This document shows positions 34,323-47,891 of a stretch of 64,000 nt of DNA, in pieces. Origin of the DNA: Blastomussa wellsi (Eukaryota > Cnidaria > Anthozoa > Scleractinia > Plerogyridae); NCBI GenBank assembly GCA_947652115.1, contig OX393564.1, positions 2,995,621-3,059,620 of the forward strand, read 5' to 3'. The notes below the pieces were generated by a model. That model saw nothing but the letters and a program-made list of their open reading frames with translations. It was not told the origin of the DNA and searched no databases. How positions within the stretch are numbered: position 1 is the stretch's first letter; each line of letters opens with the position of its first letter. Position numbers and translations under genes: made by a program.

Positions 34323-34687
34323 CAGTATGCTTGAAGGTTCACTTGGCGATAACTTGTCCATAATCACAACAAGTATCTTATCCGCTTGATCTCGAGTTGA
34401 ACCTTGGAATAGAGTCTTAGCTTCTTCTAAGGCCCTGTCCAAATTCGGGGAGGTATTAGTCGATGATAACTCATCATTGACAGATTTCTTGAGCTCTGTT
34501 GGTTCTGTGGTCTGATCTGTAAACGCGATCTTTATCGCTGCTGATGAGTCAAACACAATGAAGCCATAACGCACTCGGCCCACGCCATAAAGGTCAATCA
34601 TTCCTTGTACCGTTTCTTTCACGAGTTTGAGGTTCTGTTGGGCTACGTTGACGGCAAATGCAAGGTCAACTTCTGGTCCCGTTGGAT
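34323..34687 (-). CDS. VWA domain 26, N-terminal exon
   Basis: 365 bases. EVDLAFAVNVAQQ has Asn at the Ser site; VVIMDKLSPSE. Ends SSIL in phase 0, a split position seen in no other domain. The intron on its left (33959-34322) shows no feature. Confidence 0.87.
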
Positions 34688-34958
34688 CTGTAGGTAAATT
34701 ATTCACAGCAGCATTAATTCTGTGTACGCGATTGAGGTTTAATTGCTTTATGAATAAGTGTCACGTTAAATTTGATGAGATACATTGGCTTGGAGTTCTT
34801 TGAAGACAGATAAGGAAGAATAAGGAAGAAGATCTACGGCTTGGGTTTCATAGTTACAACCTTAGCCACCTTAAAGCTGCTCGATGCCACAGCAACCGTA
34901 CTTATAGCACCTCCACCTCATACTTCGACAATAATGACTTTAGAGTAAATTTATTTAC

Positions 34959-35507
34959 CTTTCAGCGCTAACTCCACGATTTTCTTGCCAAGTTCTTCTG
35001 GATCCTCATCCGTAGTGGCCTCTGTCACCTCATGAGGTGTGAAATCTATCAGCTCTTTGGGATCAGCGCCCTTTCCCATAACAACACTAATCAGCACAAT
35101 ATCATCCTCCTTAAGACGATCTGCTTCAACCTTGATATCATCATTGCTACTGTCAGAAGCTCTGTCAGATATCACCACAACAACCTTCCTGGCATCTGGC
35201 CTGCCACTGGTCTTAAAAACTCTCCTTGCCTCACTAAGGGCTTCATCTAAATCTGGAACTCCAAATTGCGGAAAGAGGCGATTAACAGCGGCTCGAACAC
35301 TGTTATCTAAATTGTCGTCAATGGAAATGGCAGCATCTGCGTTACTTCCAAATACTACAACGCCCACACGGATAACGTCCATGGAATACGTGTCAAGAAT
35401 TGAAGTGATGGTATCTTTCATGTGTTGGAAGGTGTCACGCCACTTCGAGAAAGTTGCAGTGATTGCAAAGACGATATCGGTTTCAGGAATACGCTGTTCT
35501 TTTGTGA
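34959..35507 (-). CDS. VWA domain 25
   Basis: 183 codons. ETDIVFAITATFS, GVPDLDEALSEARRVF, VVISDRASD. The intron on its left (34688-34958) shows no feature. Confidence 0.9.
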
Positions 35508-35836
35508 CTGAAAGGTGAAAAAAATAACAATTAATAGAAAAGATGGAATGAAGAGGAAAAATAATTTTAAGGCTATTAGCAGATTTTCTAAATTGTACCA
35601 GCACTTCTCAAAATCCAACATAAAAATTCCACATTAAACACACCTGTATGCATCGATTTCTATAAAGTAAAAAGTCGAAACAGTGGCCTTTCCAAAACTC
35701 TATCAAATACATTGCTTTTGAATCGAATTGTTTAGAAGCGCATTCTCCATTGATTTTCAGCAATGTCATAGTTTTATAACTCCTGATAGAATCACATTAA
35801 TTAATTAATCGGTGCAGCTTTAGATTAGCGACTTAC

Positions 35837-36400
35837 CACCAAACGTCTTCTCCATGATCTTTTCTGCAAGTTCTTTTGGATCAACATCTTTGGACTCTTC
35901 AATAACATTATCTTTACGTGTAGTTAATTTTTGTAATTCATCAGGATCTGCTCCATCGCCAATCGCCACTGGAATAATAGTCACATCGTCTCCATACAAC
36001 TCCTTGGCAGCCTGCAGTTTCTTCATGTCGTCTTCATCACCGACGGACTTGTTATCAATCAACACAACCAGCACTCTCTTCGCTCCTGGTCTTGTTGGAA
36101 CTTCGTCGAACGCTTTCTTTGCTTCTCGTAAAGCGACATCAAGCCTAGGATTTCCAGTTGGTTGTCGAATGCGGCTAATGTAGGAAATGAGGGTCTGTTC
36201 ATTTAGATTCTGATCTCTGTAACTTATCCCAGTCTGTGCTTGAGTTCCAAACACAATGGCCAGATAGTGCAGTTTGACAGCGCCATACTTCTGGATGATT
36301 TCAGCGATGGTGGCTCTCATCAGCCTTGACGTGGTTCCAGGGTCACTGCCTGTTGCACTAAATGCAAAGCACAGCTCAATTTCTGGAGTAGGTTTGAGAC
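35837..36400 (-). CDS. VWA domain 24
   Basis: 188 codons. EIELCFAFSATGS and VVLIDNKSV. The first-strand Asp is Glu here. The intron on its left (35508-35836) shows no feature. Confidence 0.9.
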
Positions 36401-37209
36401 CTGAAATGTACAAAATGTACTCACAAAACGCCAGCACTCCTACTTGATTTTGGACAAATGGTACCTCGCACGACTCTCGAATTTCAGTCCAGTTACGTTC
36501 CCAAAGCCCTTATTCCTTTATGTCGCTGATCAGTTAAATATGACTATCAGTACGGTAGAATATCGATGTGTAATGTAGTAATTAAAAGCACAAGCACTAC
36601 TTATGAAAAGTCGTAATAAATGGCACTCAATCTCGTACACCAATCTGAAGATCCATAATGACTATGCATTACAGTAACTGGTAAGAGTAATTAATATTTC
36701 TAATATAATTAAACGATAGTCTTCTTGGTGAAGTGAAAATTTCCTATCAGATTATGGTACTGCAGTTAATCGTCTGCTTTGTCAGTTACCTCCACATGGA
36801 TCAACACAATCAATAAACGCTGATTCTTTTGCGTTTAAAGCATTAACTTAAACAAGTCGTAAATGCAAGTAAGATATTGATTCGTCTCTTCATATATGTC
36901 ATAAACTGGCCTTCCTTTGCGGTTAGACAGAACGCTTTTTACAAAAGCACTGACAATGCTTTCAGAAACAGCGACGTTTGTGCCACTTAGTGCTTAAAGA
37001 ATTAAGCCTAGTTCAAACTAGCGACATAACGAAATGAAGTAAAGAACAGTTTTTTCTTATGTCGTCATGTTTAAGTCATCGAGTCCCAAGTAAGTCGCCA
37101 TGTTGTGTCGTTCACTCTGACGACATTAAACATCAACTTGAGGTTCTTTCGCATTTGCGTGCCGTTATATCATTATGTCATGTTATGACGCTGATGTGAA
37201 CAAACTTAC

Positions 37210-37755
37210 CTTCTTTCAACACCTTGTCAATCTTGTCCACAACCTTCCCAGGGTCTTTATCCGTTTCTGTTGGAATGATACTCGGTTTATTTGGAGTGAT
37301 CACTTCACAAACTGGAGGGACGTACCTCATGTTCAGAACAACAACAATAATCTGAATGCCCTCTGCTTCCATCGCCCTGGACGTTTCAACTGCAGCGTCG
37401 TCACCCGTCTGCTCTTGGTCAATGTAAACGACAACAACTTTTTTAGCGCGAGTTCGGCTACCAGAACCATTTGTAAACAGCTCCTTGGCTTCAGCAAGTG
37501 CTAGATCGAGCCTGGATGTGAAGCCAACTCGTGGAGAAAGGTTCTCAATAACGCTTTTAACCTGGCTATCTGATGAATACTTCTTTCGGAAAGTATTGAT
37601 TGTTTTAACTCCAGAGTCGTAGGTCAGAAAGCTGTAGCCGGTTTTACTAATAGGATGCTTGTCCAAAAGTTCCAGGCTTGTTTTCCTGAAGTGTGGCATG
37701 ACTTGTGCTCCGAGCGACACGGCAATGACAAAGTCATACTCTTCTATTTTCATTT
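37210..37755 (-). CDS. VWA domain 23 (most divergent)
   Basis: 182 codons. The link lacks the usual prolines (MKIEEYDFVIAVSLGAQ); the first helix is atypical (MPHFRKTSLELLDKHP), and the later strand reads VVYIDQEQT. The intron on its left (36401-37209, 809 bp) shows no feature. Confidence 0.88.
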
Positions 37756-38192
37756 CTGTGAAAAATTAAAGATATTTTAGGTAAGTTAGAACTAAGCCAA
37801 CACCTATCAATTTTATTTGACGACGAACTAGCTTGGAATAATAGGAGGACAAAAGTTTGCGTGTAGAAGACTGTCTTAGTATCAAAATAGCTATTAATAA
37901 CAGTTAAAAACTTAACAGGTAGGTCACCAGATCCCGTTAATTGTCTTCAATTTATGTTGAAGACATAACTTTACAGTGACATTGCAATAACCACTTAGAA
38001 GCAAAGGACCTTGCACACAAACATTCAATCAGTATTCAGTCCACTACAACATTTTTGTCTGACCCTGATTTAACAGTTTCTATTCTGCTTTGCAACACGT
38101 GATTTGCGTTCGTTGTCTACGTGTCATCAGTTAAAGTAGTGTCACTCTACTTTCTGTAAGTTGAAGATGTAAACAGTGTTGTCTCTATTTAC

Positions 38193-38756
38193 CTTTAAAC
38201 ACTTTCGACATAATTTTGTCTTTCAAATCCATCACATCGACATCGGAGGTGACATTCACGACGTTGGTTTTGTCAGGGGTAGTCTCTGCAATTTGCACAT
38301 AGTCAACCTCGTCTCCAATACCAACTGGGATCACCTTAATTCCATCGTCCTGCAAGAGCTGCGCACGCGCCTTCAAATCATTTAACTTGCTTGTTGACTT
38401 TTTATCACTGATGACTACCAGAACTTTCTTTGCATTTGGACGCTCTTGTGCTTCGTCAAACAACTCTTTCCCTTTCTTTAGGGCGTTATCTAGAGCTGGA
38501 CGCTCCTTTGAGCCAGAAAGGAAATCGATCACTGTTTTAAGACCTTCGTCACTTAGAAAATCATCTCCAAAACTGACTTTAACCGAAGCACTTGAACCAA
38601 ATACAATGACACCATATCTTAATTTATTCATGCCGTATGTGTCAATTATGGCCTTTATCACTTCTTTCGCCTTCTCAAAGTTGTCATTCGCTTTCACTGA
38701 TGCAGCACTGATTGCAAAGGCAAGATCTACTTCTGGGATCGATGGAACGTACAGAT
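38193..38756 (-). CDS. VWA domain 22
   Basis: 188 codons. VDLAFAISAASVKAND, RPALDNALKKGKELF, VVISDKKSTS. The intron on its left (37756-38192) shows no feature. Confidence 0.9.
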
Positions 38757-39116
38757 CTGTGAAAGAGGAAATCAGAAGGATAACAGGAAGGGCTTTTAAC
38801 TGGGATAAAATGTGTGTCTCGTGACAAGATTAATTTGGCATTCTCTAAGATTTATACCGAAACCTCCCGGAACATAAATAAAACTGTTTTGAAGCTGAAC
38901 TGCAAACGACCATCTTTTTTTCCAAAACAAAGTAACTGGGTGACCAGGCTTTGCACGCGCTATAAATATCCAAAGTTGTCGTCCATAGGCGACCCAAAGA
39001 GTGGTGAACGTGACTCCATTGGTTAATCGTAACTTTCTAAGGCGACGTTGATTAGGAACTGACAAATAACAAGAAGACATGAATTTACTACAGACAACAC
39101 TGAATAATTAACTTAC

Positions 39117-39680
39117 TTTCTCTCACTTTGTCGATAATTTTCTTCCCAAGTTTCTCTGGGTTATCTTTAGTCGGTACTTCAATGATATTCTTCTTTAGCG
39201 GAGTAGTCGTTTCCAGCTCCTCGCGATTCACTTCGCTTCCTATTCCAACAGGAATGACCTTTACGCCGGCCTCTTCCAAAAACATGGCAGACTTCAAGAC
39301 ATCTTCTTCAGTACTGCCTGACTTGTTGTCCACCAAGAAAACCAGGATTTTCTTTGCATCCGGGCGGGCTCCAGGGGCTTCAAACGCTTTCTTCGCATCT
39401 GCCAATGCAAGATCTAAATCTGGCATACCACTAACAGGAGACAGGCTTTCGAGCTTCTTTAACAAGGCTTGTTCATCTGGGAATGTATCTTGGAAGTCAA
39501 AGATTGTCGTTGTTACTGATCCGTAGGACATCACTGTGTAATGGATATTCTCCGCACCATGAGTAGAAACAATATACAGTAAAGTGTCTTTCATCAGCTC
39601 AAACGTATCCTTTGTTTCTGTTGAGGAGGCACTGATTGCGAAGACTATATCAATGTTCTCTAGGTCAACTGGATCAGGAA
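39117..39680 (-). CDS. VWA domain 21
   Basis: 188 codons. NIDIVFAISASST and VFLVDNKSG. Ends IIDKVRES rather than GK. The intron on its left (38757-39116) shows no feature. Confidence 0.9.
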
Positions 39681-39956
39681 CTATGACAGAAAAAAACATA
39701 CATATATCGTTTTTATAATTATTGACAAAAATTGTAAATTAATAAAATTATCTAGGGTCAACAACAGTCCACCAAAGTTCATTGCTAGGAAAATTGAAGA
39801 ACGCATCCATGCCAATCAAGAATGTTTTAATTTCCCTTTAACTCAGCACGAACTCTTTTTCTTCACAAACCAGAACGATACCTAAGTACCGATAACATTA
39901 CATATTGTTAATGTGAGGCATTCCTGTTCTTTTAGCACTTCTTGTATTTTAAAACT

Positions 39957-39982
39957 GTGTAATGTAATGTAATGTAATGTAC
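39957..39982. repeat. TGTAA pentanucleotide repeat
   Basis: About five tandem copies in an intron. Confidence 0.85.
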
Positions 39983-40524
39983 AACTTTATTTAAACACGG
40001 AGAATCATCAGTTAAGCTAAAAGTAAAAAACTAAAACTCATTACAATTGTTTTACATGATTTCCGTGTGGGAATCCGATATCTCAGATACCTCATACCTC
40101 ATACCATACTGCATATGTACAACTTGGAAATGAAAAACAGGGTCTTGCAAGTTTGATTAATACCAATCTTGGCATGTTAAAGGAGCAGTGTCACGGCATT
40201 TGAAGTTATTTTCCCATTTACTTTCAAATTGAAGGAAATATAAAAGTAAGAGTTTTCTAATGCCGAAAAGCACCAACAGGATAATAAAATGCTGAAATTA
40301 TACAAGGATTGTTTCGACTGACAACGATATAGACCGATTACAAACGACAAACTTGAAAAAAACTTGCCAGTTTTTTCAAGATGAGTCTCCGTGACGTAGC
40401 TCCTTTAATTTACGACACCAAGCGTTTGATACCAAAACAAATATTAATGAAGTAGAAACTTAGCAAATAAAATCAAAAGTATGATTCTCTTAGCTTTATA
40501 GTTAAGGTAATATAAAGTATGTAC

Positions 40525-41085
40525 TTTCTGCTATTTTGCGCATGATCTCTTCCCCAGTCTTCCCAGGATCTTCGTCAGAGGTGGTGTTCATCGAGTCCCC
40601 ATCAATAGGCGTAAGATTTTCCAACTCGTTATGACCAGCCTCGCTTCCAACCGCAACAGTTATTATTGTCACGTGTTTGTCGATCAAGTCCTTAGCAACG
40701 CCCTTAGCAACCTCCTCATCACCAGATGATTCCTCATCTGTTATGACAACCAATATTTGTCTGGCATCTGGTCGTACAGCTTCATCCTCGGTAAAAAGTT
40801 GTTTTGCTCTCTGTAATGCTTCGTCTAATGCCGACCCACCCGGCACATTCGGTGCTGAGCTCACCATTTCCACAAGTTTGTCTGGGTCTGTGACGCCATC
40901 CGAGAATTTCAGGACCACAGAAGGTTCATATCCGTACAGCACCACAGCAAAGTGGATCTGGTTCGTGCTATAGTTCTGCATGATATCCGTCACAACTTCT
41001 TTCACGTAGGGAAACGTTTTGAAGGATTTTGAAGATTGAGAACTCAGCACAAACATCAAGTCGATCTTGGGAAGCATTATTCTCT
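40525..41085 (-). CDS. VWA domain 20
   Basis: 187 codons. KIDLMFVLSSQSS and VVITDEESS. Three AG dinucleotides are possible acceptors; 41085 was chosen as the only one that keeps phase 1. The intron on its left (39681-40524) has a short TGTAA repeat. Confidence 0.85.
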
Positions 41086-41330
41086 CTTTTAATTAAAGGA
41101 AACAAAAAGCCAAAACGTCAGATATAATTGCAACAAAAACCATATTTTCCTTTTCATTTATCTGCAAGGTTAAGAAATATTTCTATTGTAGGCCAGGGTT
41201 TACACCTTAACAGCGTTTTAATGATAGTTTTCCTCAAATGTATTTCGACTTTAATTTTCGGTTTAGATTAACATTGACGAGTTTCGAATCTCTAGTGTTT
41301 TCCCAAAATTGTAGCTCTTGTTAAACATCT

Positions 41331-41448
41331 GGCTCCGGTTGTTCAAAGGGTGGATAACGCTATTCACTCAGGCACTCGATAAATCGTTATACAGTGGATA
41401 GTGTAGTTTGTTTTGCCAACACTATCCACTCTTTGAACAACCGGGAGC
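41331..41448. repeat. Short inverted-repeat element (MITE-like)
   Basis: Ends of about 28 bases: CCGGTTGTTCAAAGGGTGGAT on the left and the inverse, with AGAGTGGAT, on the right. The interior has TGGATAACGCTATTCACT and TACAGTGGATAGTG. I recall this TGGATAACGCTATCC family as common in cnidarian introns. Confidence 0.75.
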
Positions 41449-41587
41449 TGGGTCTTAGAATCATAGGGAAAAATCCATGTTCTTACAAAAACGAGAGAAA
41501 TCTCCATACCACACCCTTACACGGCTTTAAATTGTCATTTTCATGTCCTGTAAATTTCAAACCAATCACAGTAAACATGCTACTTAC

Positions 41588-42136
41588 TTTTCAGCATTTT
41601 TTCCACTATCTCATCTGCAATATCATCAGTGTCGTCCTCCTTGTCGGCAGCGATTAAATTCTCTTTGTATGGAGTTGTGTTCTCGAGCTGTTTAAGATCA
41701 ACGTCACTCCCTATGCCTACAGGGACAACCTCGATCTCTTCCTCTTCAAGTTCCCTAGCTGTGGCTTTGATTTCCCATGGCTTGTTATCTGATGTGTCAT
41801 CACTGATAATTACCAACACTTTCTTAGCATTTGGACGAGCCCCTGTGAACACTCTCTTCGCCTGTAACAGTGCTCCATCCAAGTCTGGGGTGCCTGTGTT
41901 TTGCGGCAAGTTGTCAATACGCTGCTTTAGCTCATCCAATTCAGTGATCTTTTCGTCGAACGTTAGCCTCACAGATATAGCGTCTCCAAATACAATTATT
42001 GCTGGTCGTATGCTGTCCACGCCATGTTTTTCAAAGATGGACTTGATCACTTCTTTCATCACACTGAATGTCTGCTGGGAATCCCTTGCTGTGGCGCTGA
42101 TGGCAAAGACAACGTCAACATCTGGAATTGGTTTTG
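41588..42136 (-). CDS. VWA domain 19
   Basis: 183 codons. DVDVVFAISATAR, VIISDDTSD. The intron on its left (41086-41587) has a short inverted-repeat element. Confidence 0.9.
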
Positions 42137-42298
42137 CTAAAGAAGAAGAAGAGAAAAGAAATGACTTGAAAACTTTGTTGTTCAAATTTGGATGGACCTC
42201 TAGAAGAATATGGTAACAAGTGATGGCCGACCATATCTGTCAAAATTACTTCTTTCACACTCCGCCATCAAAAGAACACTTTTGCAGTGAAGCGATTG

Positions 42299-42513
42299 CC
42301 TGTAAAACAGTCGTATTTTCTTTTAAGTCGTTTAGCAATCGTTCAAAGGCGCTTTTGCGCCAATTATTGAAGAGCAAAGCGCCCATCATCTCGCTAGTCT
42401 CTCACGCCCGCATGTCTCTCCCCGCGGTCACTCGTCGTTTTTAACATAAATCTCGACTGCAGACCTCGTTCGAGGACGGAGAGCGTTCGCAAAAATACGA
42501 CTGTTTTGCAGTC
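42299..42513. repeat. Short inverted-repeat element (MITE-like), 215 bp
   Basis: Terminal repeats of about 20 bases: CTGTAAAACAGTCGTATTTT and its inverse AAAATACGACTGTTTTGCAG. No coding capacity, so it would depend on another element's transposase. Confidence 0.75.
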
Positions 42514-42720
42514 TAGGAATGCATAGTCTCAGCCTGGCGTAGACTAGTTGAAAAGCTCAATCCACTCCTTAGGCATCTAACGCCCCACAAAACCAATTCA
42601 CTGTGATTGTGAAAGTGGTGTACAGAATGATAACGTCTCGTTTAGTTAGGAAGAAGTTTCGCCGTAAACGTTTACTTTATTAATGGGAGAACAAAACTTA
42701 AAATTTATCGCGACATTTAC

Positions 42721-43272
42721 CTTCTCGAATTTTCTTCATTATTTCTTCTCTGACCTTCCCAGGTTCGTCTGTGTTTGAACTGTTTATGATATTTCTACCA
42801 GAACCCGAGGCAGTAATAAGCTCTGTCGGATCTGCTTCACTGCCAACAGACACAGAAAAAACACGAATGTCCTTATTAACAAGAGACCTGGCTGCAAGCT
42901 TCACTTTGCTTGGAGAACTGCCTGATTTGACGTCTGTGATGATAACCAATACTTTTTGGGCATTCGGTCTAGCAGACGCGAGAAGCTGCTCGCCAAGTTG
43001 AAGAGCTTTGGCTAAATTTGGTGTACCACCTGGTCTGAGAATTGCGTCAACTTGTTGCGTTACATCCGGTTTTAAGCTGTCACGCAAGGTCAGCTCTATG
43101 CGGGGTGTACTCCCATACGAGATGATACCATACCGAAGTCTGTCCATTGCATACTTGTTAATGAACGAGTTAATAACTTCTTTTGTTTGTTGCAAGGTTT
43201 CTGCTGCATCAGTCGAACCAGCAGATATGATAAAACCCAGGTCCACCAAAGGTGGAATTGGTTCTAGGATAA
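42721..43272 (-). CDS. VWA domain 18
   Basis: 184 codons. LVDLGFIISAGST, VIITDVKSG, ending IMKKIREGK. The intron on its left (42137-42720) has a short inverted-repeat element. Confidence 0.9.
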
Positions 43273-44456
43273 CTACAATAAAACGAAATAACATCCATTT
43301 ATTACTTCATTGAAATCACTGGTGAAACGCAATGTATATTGCCAAGTGTTAAAATAGAATTTTCCCTTGAATCTGTTCTCCTGGGCTATACAAACTGTAT
43401 GCCTTGTAAAAATGCGATTAATTGTATTATTTTAGTAGTCAAGTTTTTTATATATAACTGCAAAATGGAGGTACGTAATTCCGATTTTGCTGGTGTACAA
43501 AGCTACCTTAAGTTTCATTATAATATTGAAAAATTTGCAAGTGACTTTTCTCATGAAGAAAACTTTTAAGTAAGTGGAAACCAATGGTAAAATTATTTTG
43601 TCAATAAATGATGTAATGTGTTCTATTTCAAATAGAGTATGTTCTGTACCGTATTCTAAGTAGAGTAAGTATTGTAATGTGAGTAATGTAAGTTTTGTCC
43701 TGAAAGTAGAGTTATTGTAATGTCAGTGGGGTAAGAGTGCTGTATTGTAAGTACTGTAAGTAGTTTTTTGTGCTTGTGCAAATAAAAGAAATTTCTCAAA
43801 AAAACAGTGCTAAACGTGTCGAAAAAGTATTGCAGATAATTGGCAAAGATATCTCAATTAGTTTTCTAGAGTTCTCGGCTAAATAGAGGGTATGCAATAC
43901 AGGGTGTCAGCTGGGGCTACCTCAATGTTTCCTTTTCCCATAAAAATATTCAGAGCCAGTATCAACCAAAGTCGGTGTGGTAAATAGCCTTAAACAGAAG
44001 TGTTAGAAGGCGCTGGGAATTTTTTAACAATCTGACATTGACCTCCAGCTTTTCACGAACGCATAGTACATGAGGCGAAACAGCTTTGATTTCATTTTCC
44101 TAACCCTCTCACACAAAAATTTTATTTAATAGACATTTTATATAGCTTTCTAAACACATACGCCAGCGTTGACTACCGGGGATAAATCTACTAGCGTTCT
44201 ATCTCAAATGCTGTTCTCTGACTGGTTCCGCTACTCACTATCTATCAGTGATAGAACGTTAGAAGCGGTTGTCAACAAAATGGTGGCTGTTTCTTCGCAT
44301 TTTTGAAGTGTATTCGGCAGTGATTCGTCCTCGTCGACTATGACGTGATAGACATCTCGATCTCACAATCTAATTGTTAGATATTTATCGATGGTTTGGC
44401 AAAAATTAATTGACTTGCAACACACCAGGGCTATGCAACGGCAAACAAGTACTCAC

Positions 44457-45011
44457 CCTCCTTCATTTTATCGGTAATCTTCTCAGCTATCTTATCGGGA
44501 TTTCCTGTTTTCGGCACCTCTATAGTAGTGTTCTTCAGAGGGGTTATGTACCCACACTCTATAACAAGTTCTTTGTTTTCGATGACAACAGGGATCAGTA
44601 AACATCCTGTTGCGATCAGCGCTTCAGCAGCGTCAATAAGGTCGACTCTCTCATTTCCAGACTCAGTGTCAATGATGACTATCAGGAATTTCTTGGCATC
44701 CGGCCGCGCACCCGCTTCGTCAAACAACTTCCTTGCCTCTACCAACGCATTCGCTAGATCGGGTGTTCCAGAACTCGGCATAACAGACTCTATAATTTCC
44801 TTTAAATCCTCTGGGGAGCGTTTTTCCGCAAACGGAGCTACAATCTTTGGACGATCACCAAATGTCAGGACACTATATTGCAGATTGGTGGTGCCATAGG
44901 TGTCTATCATAGATTTGATGGAATCCTGTATCACTTGAATCAATGTTGAAGCGTCTTGGGAAGTGATACTTATGGCAATGCCTACATCAATGTTTGTCCC
45001 CTTCAATGGAT
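44457..45011 (-). CDS. VWA domain 17
   Basis: 185 codons. NIDVGIAISITSQ, IVIIDTESG, a Cys pair (TGCLL, ECGYIT) unusual for the array. The intron on its left (43273-44456, about 1.2 kb) has only GTAATG-rich low-complexity DNA near 43610-43760. Confidence 0.9.
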
Positions 45012-45380
45012 CTGTATTAGGTCAGAAATTACCTTATTATAGTAAATTAACAATGTATGTAATTAACGCGAATTTCATATATGTTCCCCATATCATACGT
45101 CATAAAAGACCGCTGACCAACCCATTCTAAGCGCGATGCCAATCGCGTAAAATCGCGCTAAAAACGGGTCTTTTGAGGTCGAAGGAAGACAGAAATACCG
45201 AAAAAATTTTAAAACATTATTGTACATGGTCAGAACTATAAGAAAAAAATAGTTAATTTTTGTCTTCAGTTCTCCTTTATTAAGGAATACGAAGAAAAGC
45301 GGGAAACAACCATGCTGGAGACAACTGGTTACACTACACTGTACATAATAAAAATTTGCAAAAAAACGACATTGAAACTT

Positions 45381-45381
<1 letters not shown>

Positions 45382-45438
<57 letters not shown>

Positions 45439-45449
45439 GTAATAATAAT
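45382..45449. repeat. ATA trinucleotide microsatellite
   Basis: About 20 tandem units with one interruption (TAGTAA), within an intron. Confidence 0.95.
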
Positions 45450-45800
45450 TTAAACATATTTAACCAGGGTAAACCCGTCAGCAAATGTTGTAACTACCAT
45501 AGAGCGAGTTTCATTTTCGAGCCGTAAAACCAAAACCGAAGTAATTACTTTGGCCAATCACAAACTAAGGACGGAGACAATCCAGTAATCCAATCAAAAC
45601 TCGAAGTATTTACACGTAGATGACACAAAGCGCAGCAAAGCGTGTGCGCGCGCGTCGCAGTTGGTTTTGGGTTTACTTTTTGTTGGTTGAAAAAGTGGCG
45701 CCGAACTGAAAACCGCTCTATTGTAGCTAATATATAGTGTTTATTCAAAGTACGGCCGTCTTATAATTTACCCGCAGAACAATCACATGAACGTCCGTAC

Positions 45801-46352
45801 CTGTTCTGTCGATGATCTTTTCTCCAACTTCATCGGGTGGATCGGTAGTGGTGGTGTTTACGACACTCCCAGGAGTCGACGAGATGTTTTTCAAATTATT
45901 CGGATCAGGCTCGACACCAACTGCAACTGTTATGATATAAACACCAGCCTCCTTTAACTCCATTGCTGTCTCTATGGCAGATGCGTCATCCCCGCTTGAT
46001 TTCTTGTCCACCATCAACACGAGAACTTTCTGAGCGTCATAACGAACGCCCTCGCCTCCAAAGAGAGTCTTTGCAGCCTCCAAAGCCTTATCTATGGCAG
46101 GGCCGCCAGGTGTGACTTGAATGGCATCGACAAGGGATTTCAGGCTCTCTGCGGAGTCGATTTTCCTACTGAAAGGTACCTTGATAATTGCCTCAATGTC
46201 AAACGCAATCAGTCCATAATGAATTTTGTCAGTACCGTAATTATTTGCGATACTTTTGATGGTGTCTTTCATGTGACGGAGAGTATTTGACATATCACGT
46301 GACGCGGCACCAATGGCGAAACCAAGGTCAATTTTAGCAATCTTTGTTGGTT
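45801..46352 (-). CDS. VWA domain 16
   Basis: 184 codons. KIDLGFAIGAASR with Gly at the Ser site; GGPAIDKALEAAKTLF; VLMVDKKSS. The intron on its left (45012-45800) has the ATA microsatellite. Confidence 0.9.
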
Positions 46353-46429
46353 CTGAGATAAACGAAGATTCAAAAGAGAAACATCATTCAACATTTCCCA
46401 AAAAGTGACACTACGAACTCTATCTTAAC

Positions 46430-46605
46430 AGAGACCCTCTCTATGACGGACACCTCAGAAAGACCGACAACTGATTTTGGTCCTAGCGGACTCTCCTTGT
46501 GTCATTTTACTGTATCTTAACCCTCCACAAGCCAGACGCCTTTGTAAGACGGGCAGTTGGTAGCGGACCCCATGGTGTCCGTCTCAGAGAAAGCTGAACG
46601 CAACT
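46430..46605. repeat. Old dispersed repeat, second copy
   Basis: GACGGACACCTCAGAAAGAC and GGACCCCATGGTGTCCGTCT match the ends of 33640-33735. Confidence 0.5.
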
Positions 46606-47081
46606 TTTTCGCAGCCTTAGCCTAACAATTCACTGAATGCGCTTCTCTTGGTCTTCTTATAATTTCAAATCTGGTAATCGGGATATTTTTTTTTTACATG
46701 TGTCACAGATTTTGCGTCATTATATGATCTTGCCATTGCCACATAAGCACAATCTTGAGTGTTACGGTTATGGCCTTATTGAGTGGCACTCCTCAAGTCT
46801 TTGGACAATCACAAACCAAAGTACTATGAAACTTTCAAGCGCGATAGGCCTATTCGAAAATGCCCCTCCCACTCCATCAGTTGCTACCAAATGCATTTGA
46901 AACATAAATTTTGACATAACTGTCATTAAAAAACCTATTTTATAAAATTATTATCGTTCAAGAATATGTTTTATACATGTTCTTTCTGCGAATGAAGTAA
47001 ATTATTTTGCAGTATTTAATCACCACTATAACTTAACAATTCTACAGTGGTCATTCATGTCGTTCATTTTCAACCACATAC

Positions 47082-47648
47082 CTGTTAAGATCTTTATAAC
47101 TATTTCGCGCGCCAATCTCCAGGGCTCTTCATCTTTCTTTGCCTCTATGACATCATCCTTATAAGGAGTGACACTCCTCAACTCATTTGGATCTGCTTCA
47201 CTCCCAATAGCCACTGGAATCACCCGGATTTTCTTCTCTTCTAGCAGTCTGGCACTTGACTTGATGATTTCCTCACTAGATCTCGACCTCTTATCAGTCA
47301 AAATAATCAGCAATTGCTTAGCACCGGAGCGGGCATTGGGTCCCTGGAAGATCTGCAAAGCTTCTTGCATCGCCTTGTCAATTTGTGGGTCGCTGGCTTG
47401 CTTTGGTAGTTTTTGAATGTATTCCCTGAGGTCTTCAATGTTCTTGAAAGAAGGGTCTCCCAGTTGGAGCTTGGTTCCTACTCTATCTCCATAAACAATA
47501 ACGCCATACTGAATATTTCCGTTTCCAAAACCGAAGTCGTTCATGATTTTTCGGACAGTGTCCGTAATGAGAGTGAAAGTAACATCCGCATCTCCAGCGT
47601 TAGCACTCATGGCAAAGACGAGGTCCATTTTGGGGAAGGTTGGAGATT
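47082..47648 (-). CDS. VWA domain 15
   Basis: 189 codons, one of the longest repeats, with a DFGFGNGNIQY insertion in the helix-strand turn. KMDLVFAMSANAG, IILTDKRSRSS. The intron on its left (46353-47081) has an old TAGCGGAC-type repeat. Confidence 0.9.
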
Positions 47649-47891
47649 CTTTAATAAAATCAAATAACAAAATCATTTAAGTGACCACTTTATTAAGCTG
47701 GGTATGTACAATTCAAAATGTCATTCACACTGAGCAGGAAACGAGAAAAGTGTGTGGATATGAGCAGAATAAAGAGTATGACAAGTGACGGAACGGCCAT
47801 CACAGTTATCTCCAAGTTTTGCAGCTGCAAAAGTCAAGGCTTTAGTGGGATTTAGGTACCCTTTAATGTATAATAAATACAGCACACCAAC

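Noticed and set aside
41081..41085. Alternative acceptors for domain 20 at 41081 and 41083
   Set aside because: They would break the phase-1 frame kept by all other exons.
45312..45527. Frame with an Asn run
   Set aside because: Produced by the ATA microsatellite within an intron.
46637..46900. 87-codon plus-strand frame in an intron
   Set aside because: Composition typical of noncoding DNA; no supporting motif or duplicate.
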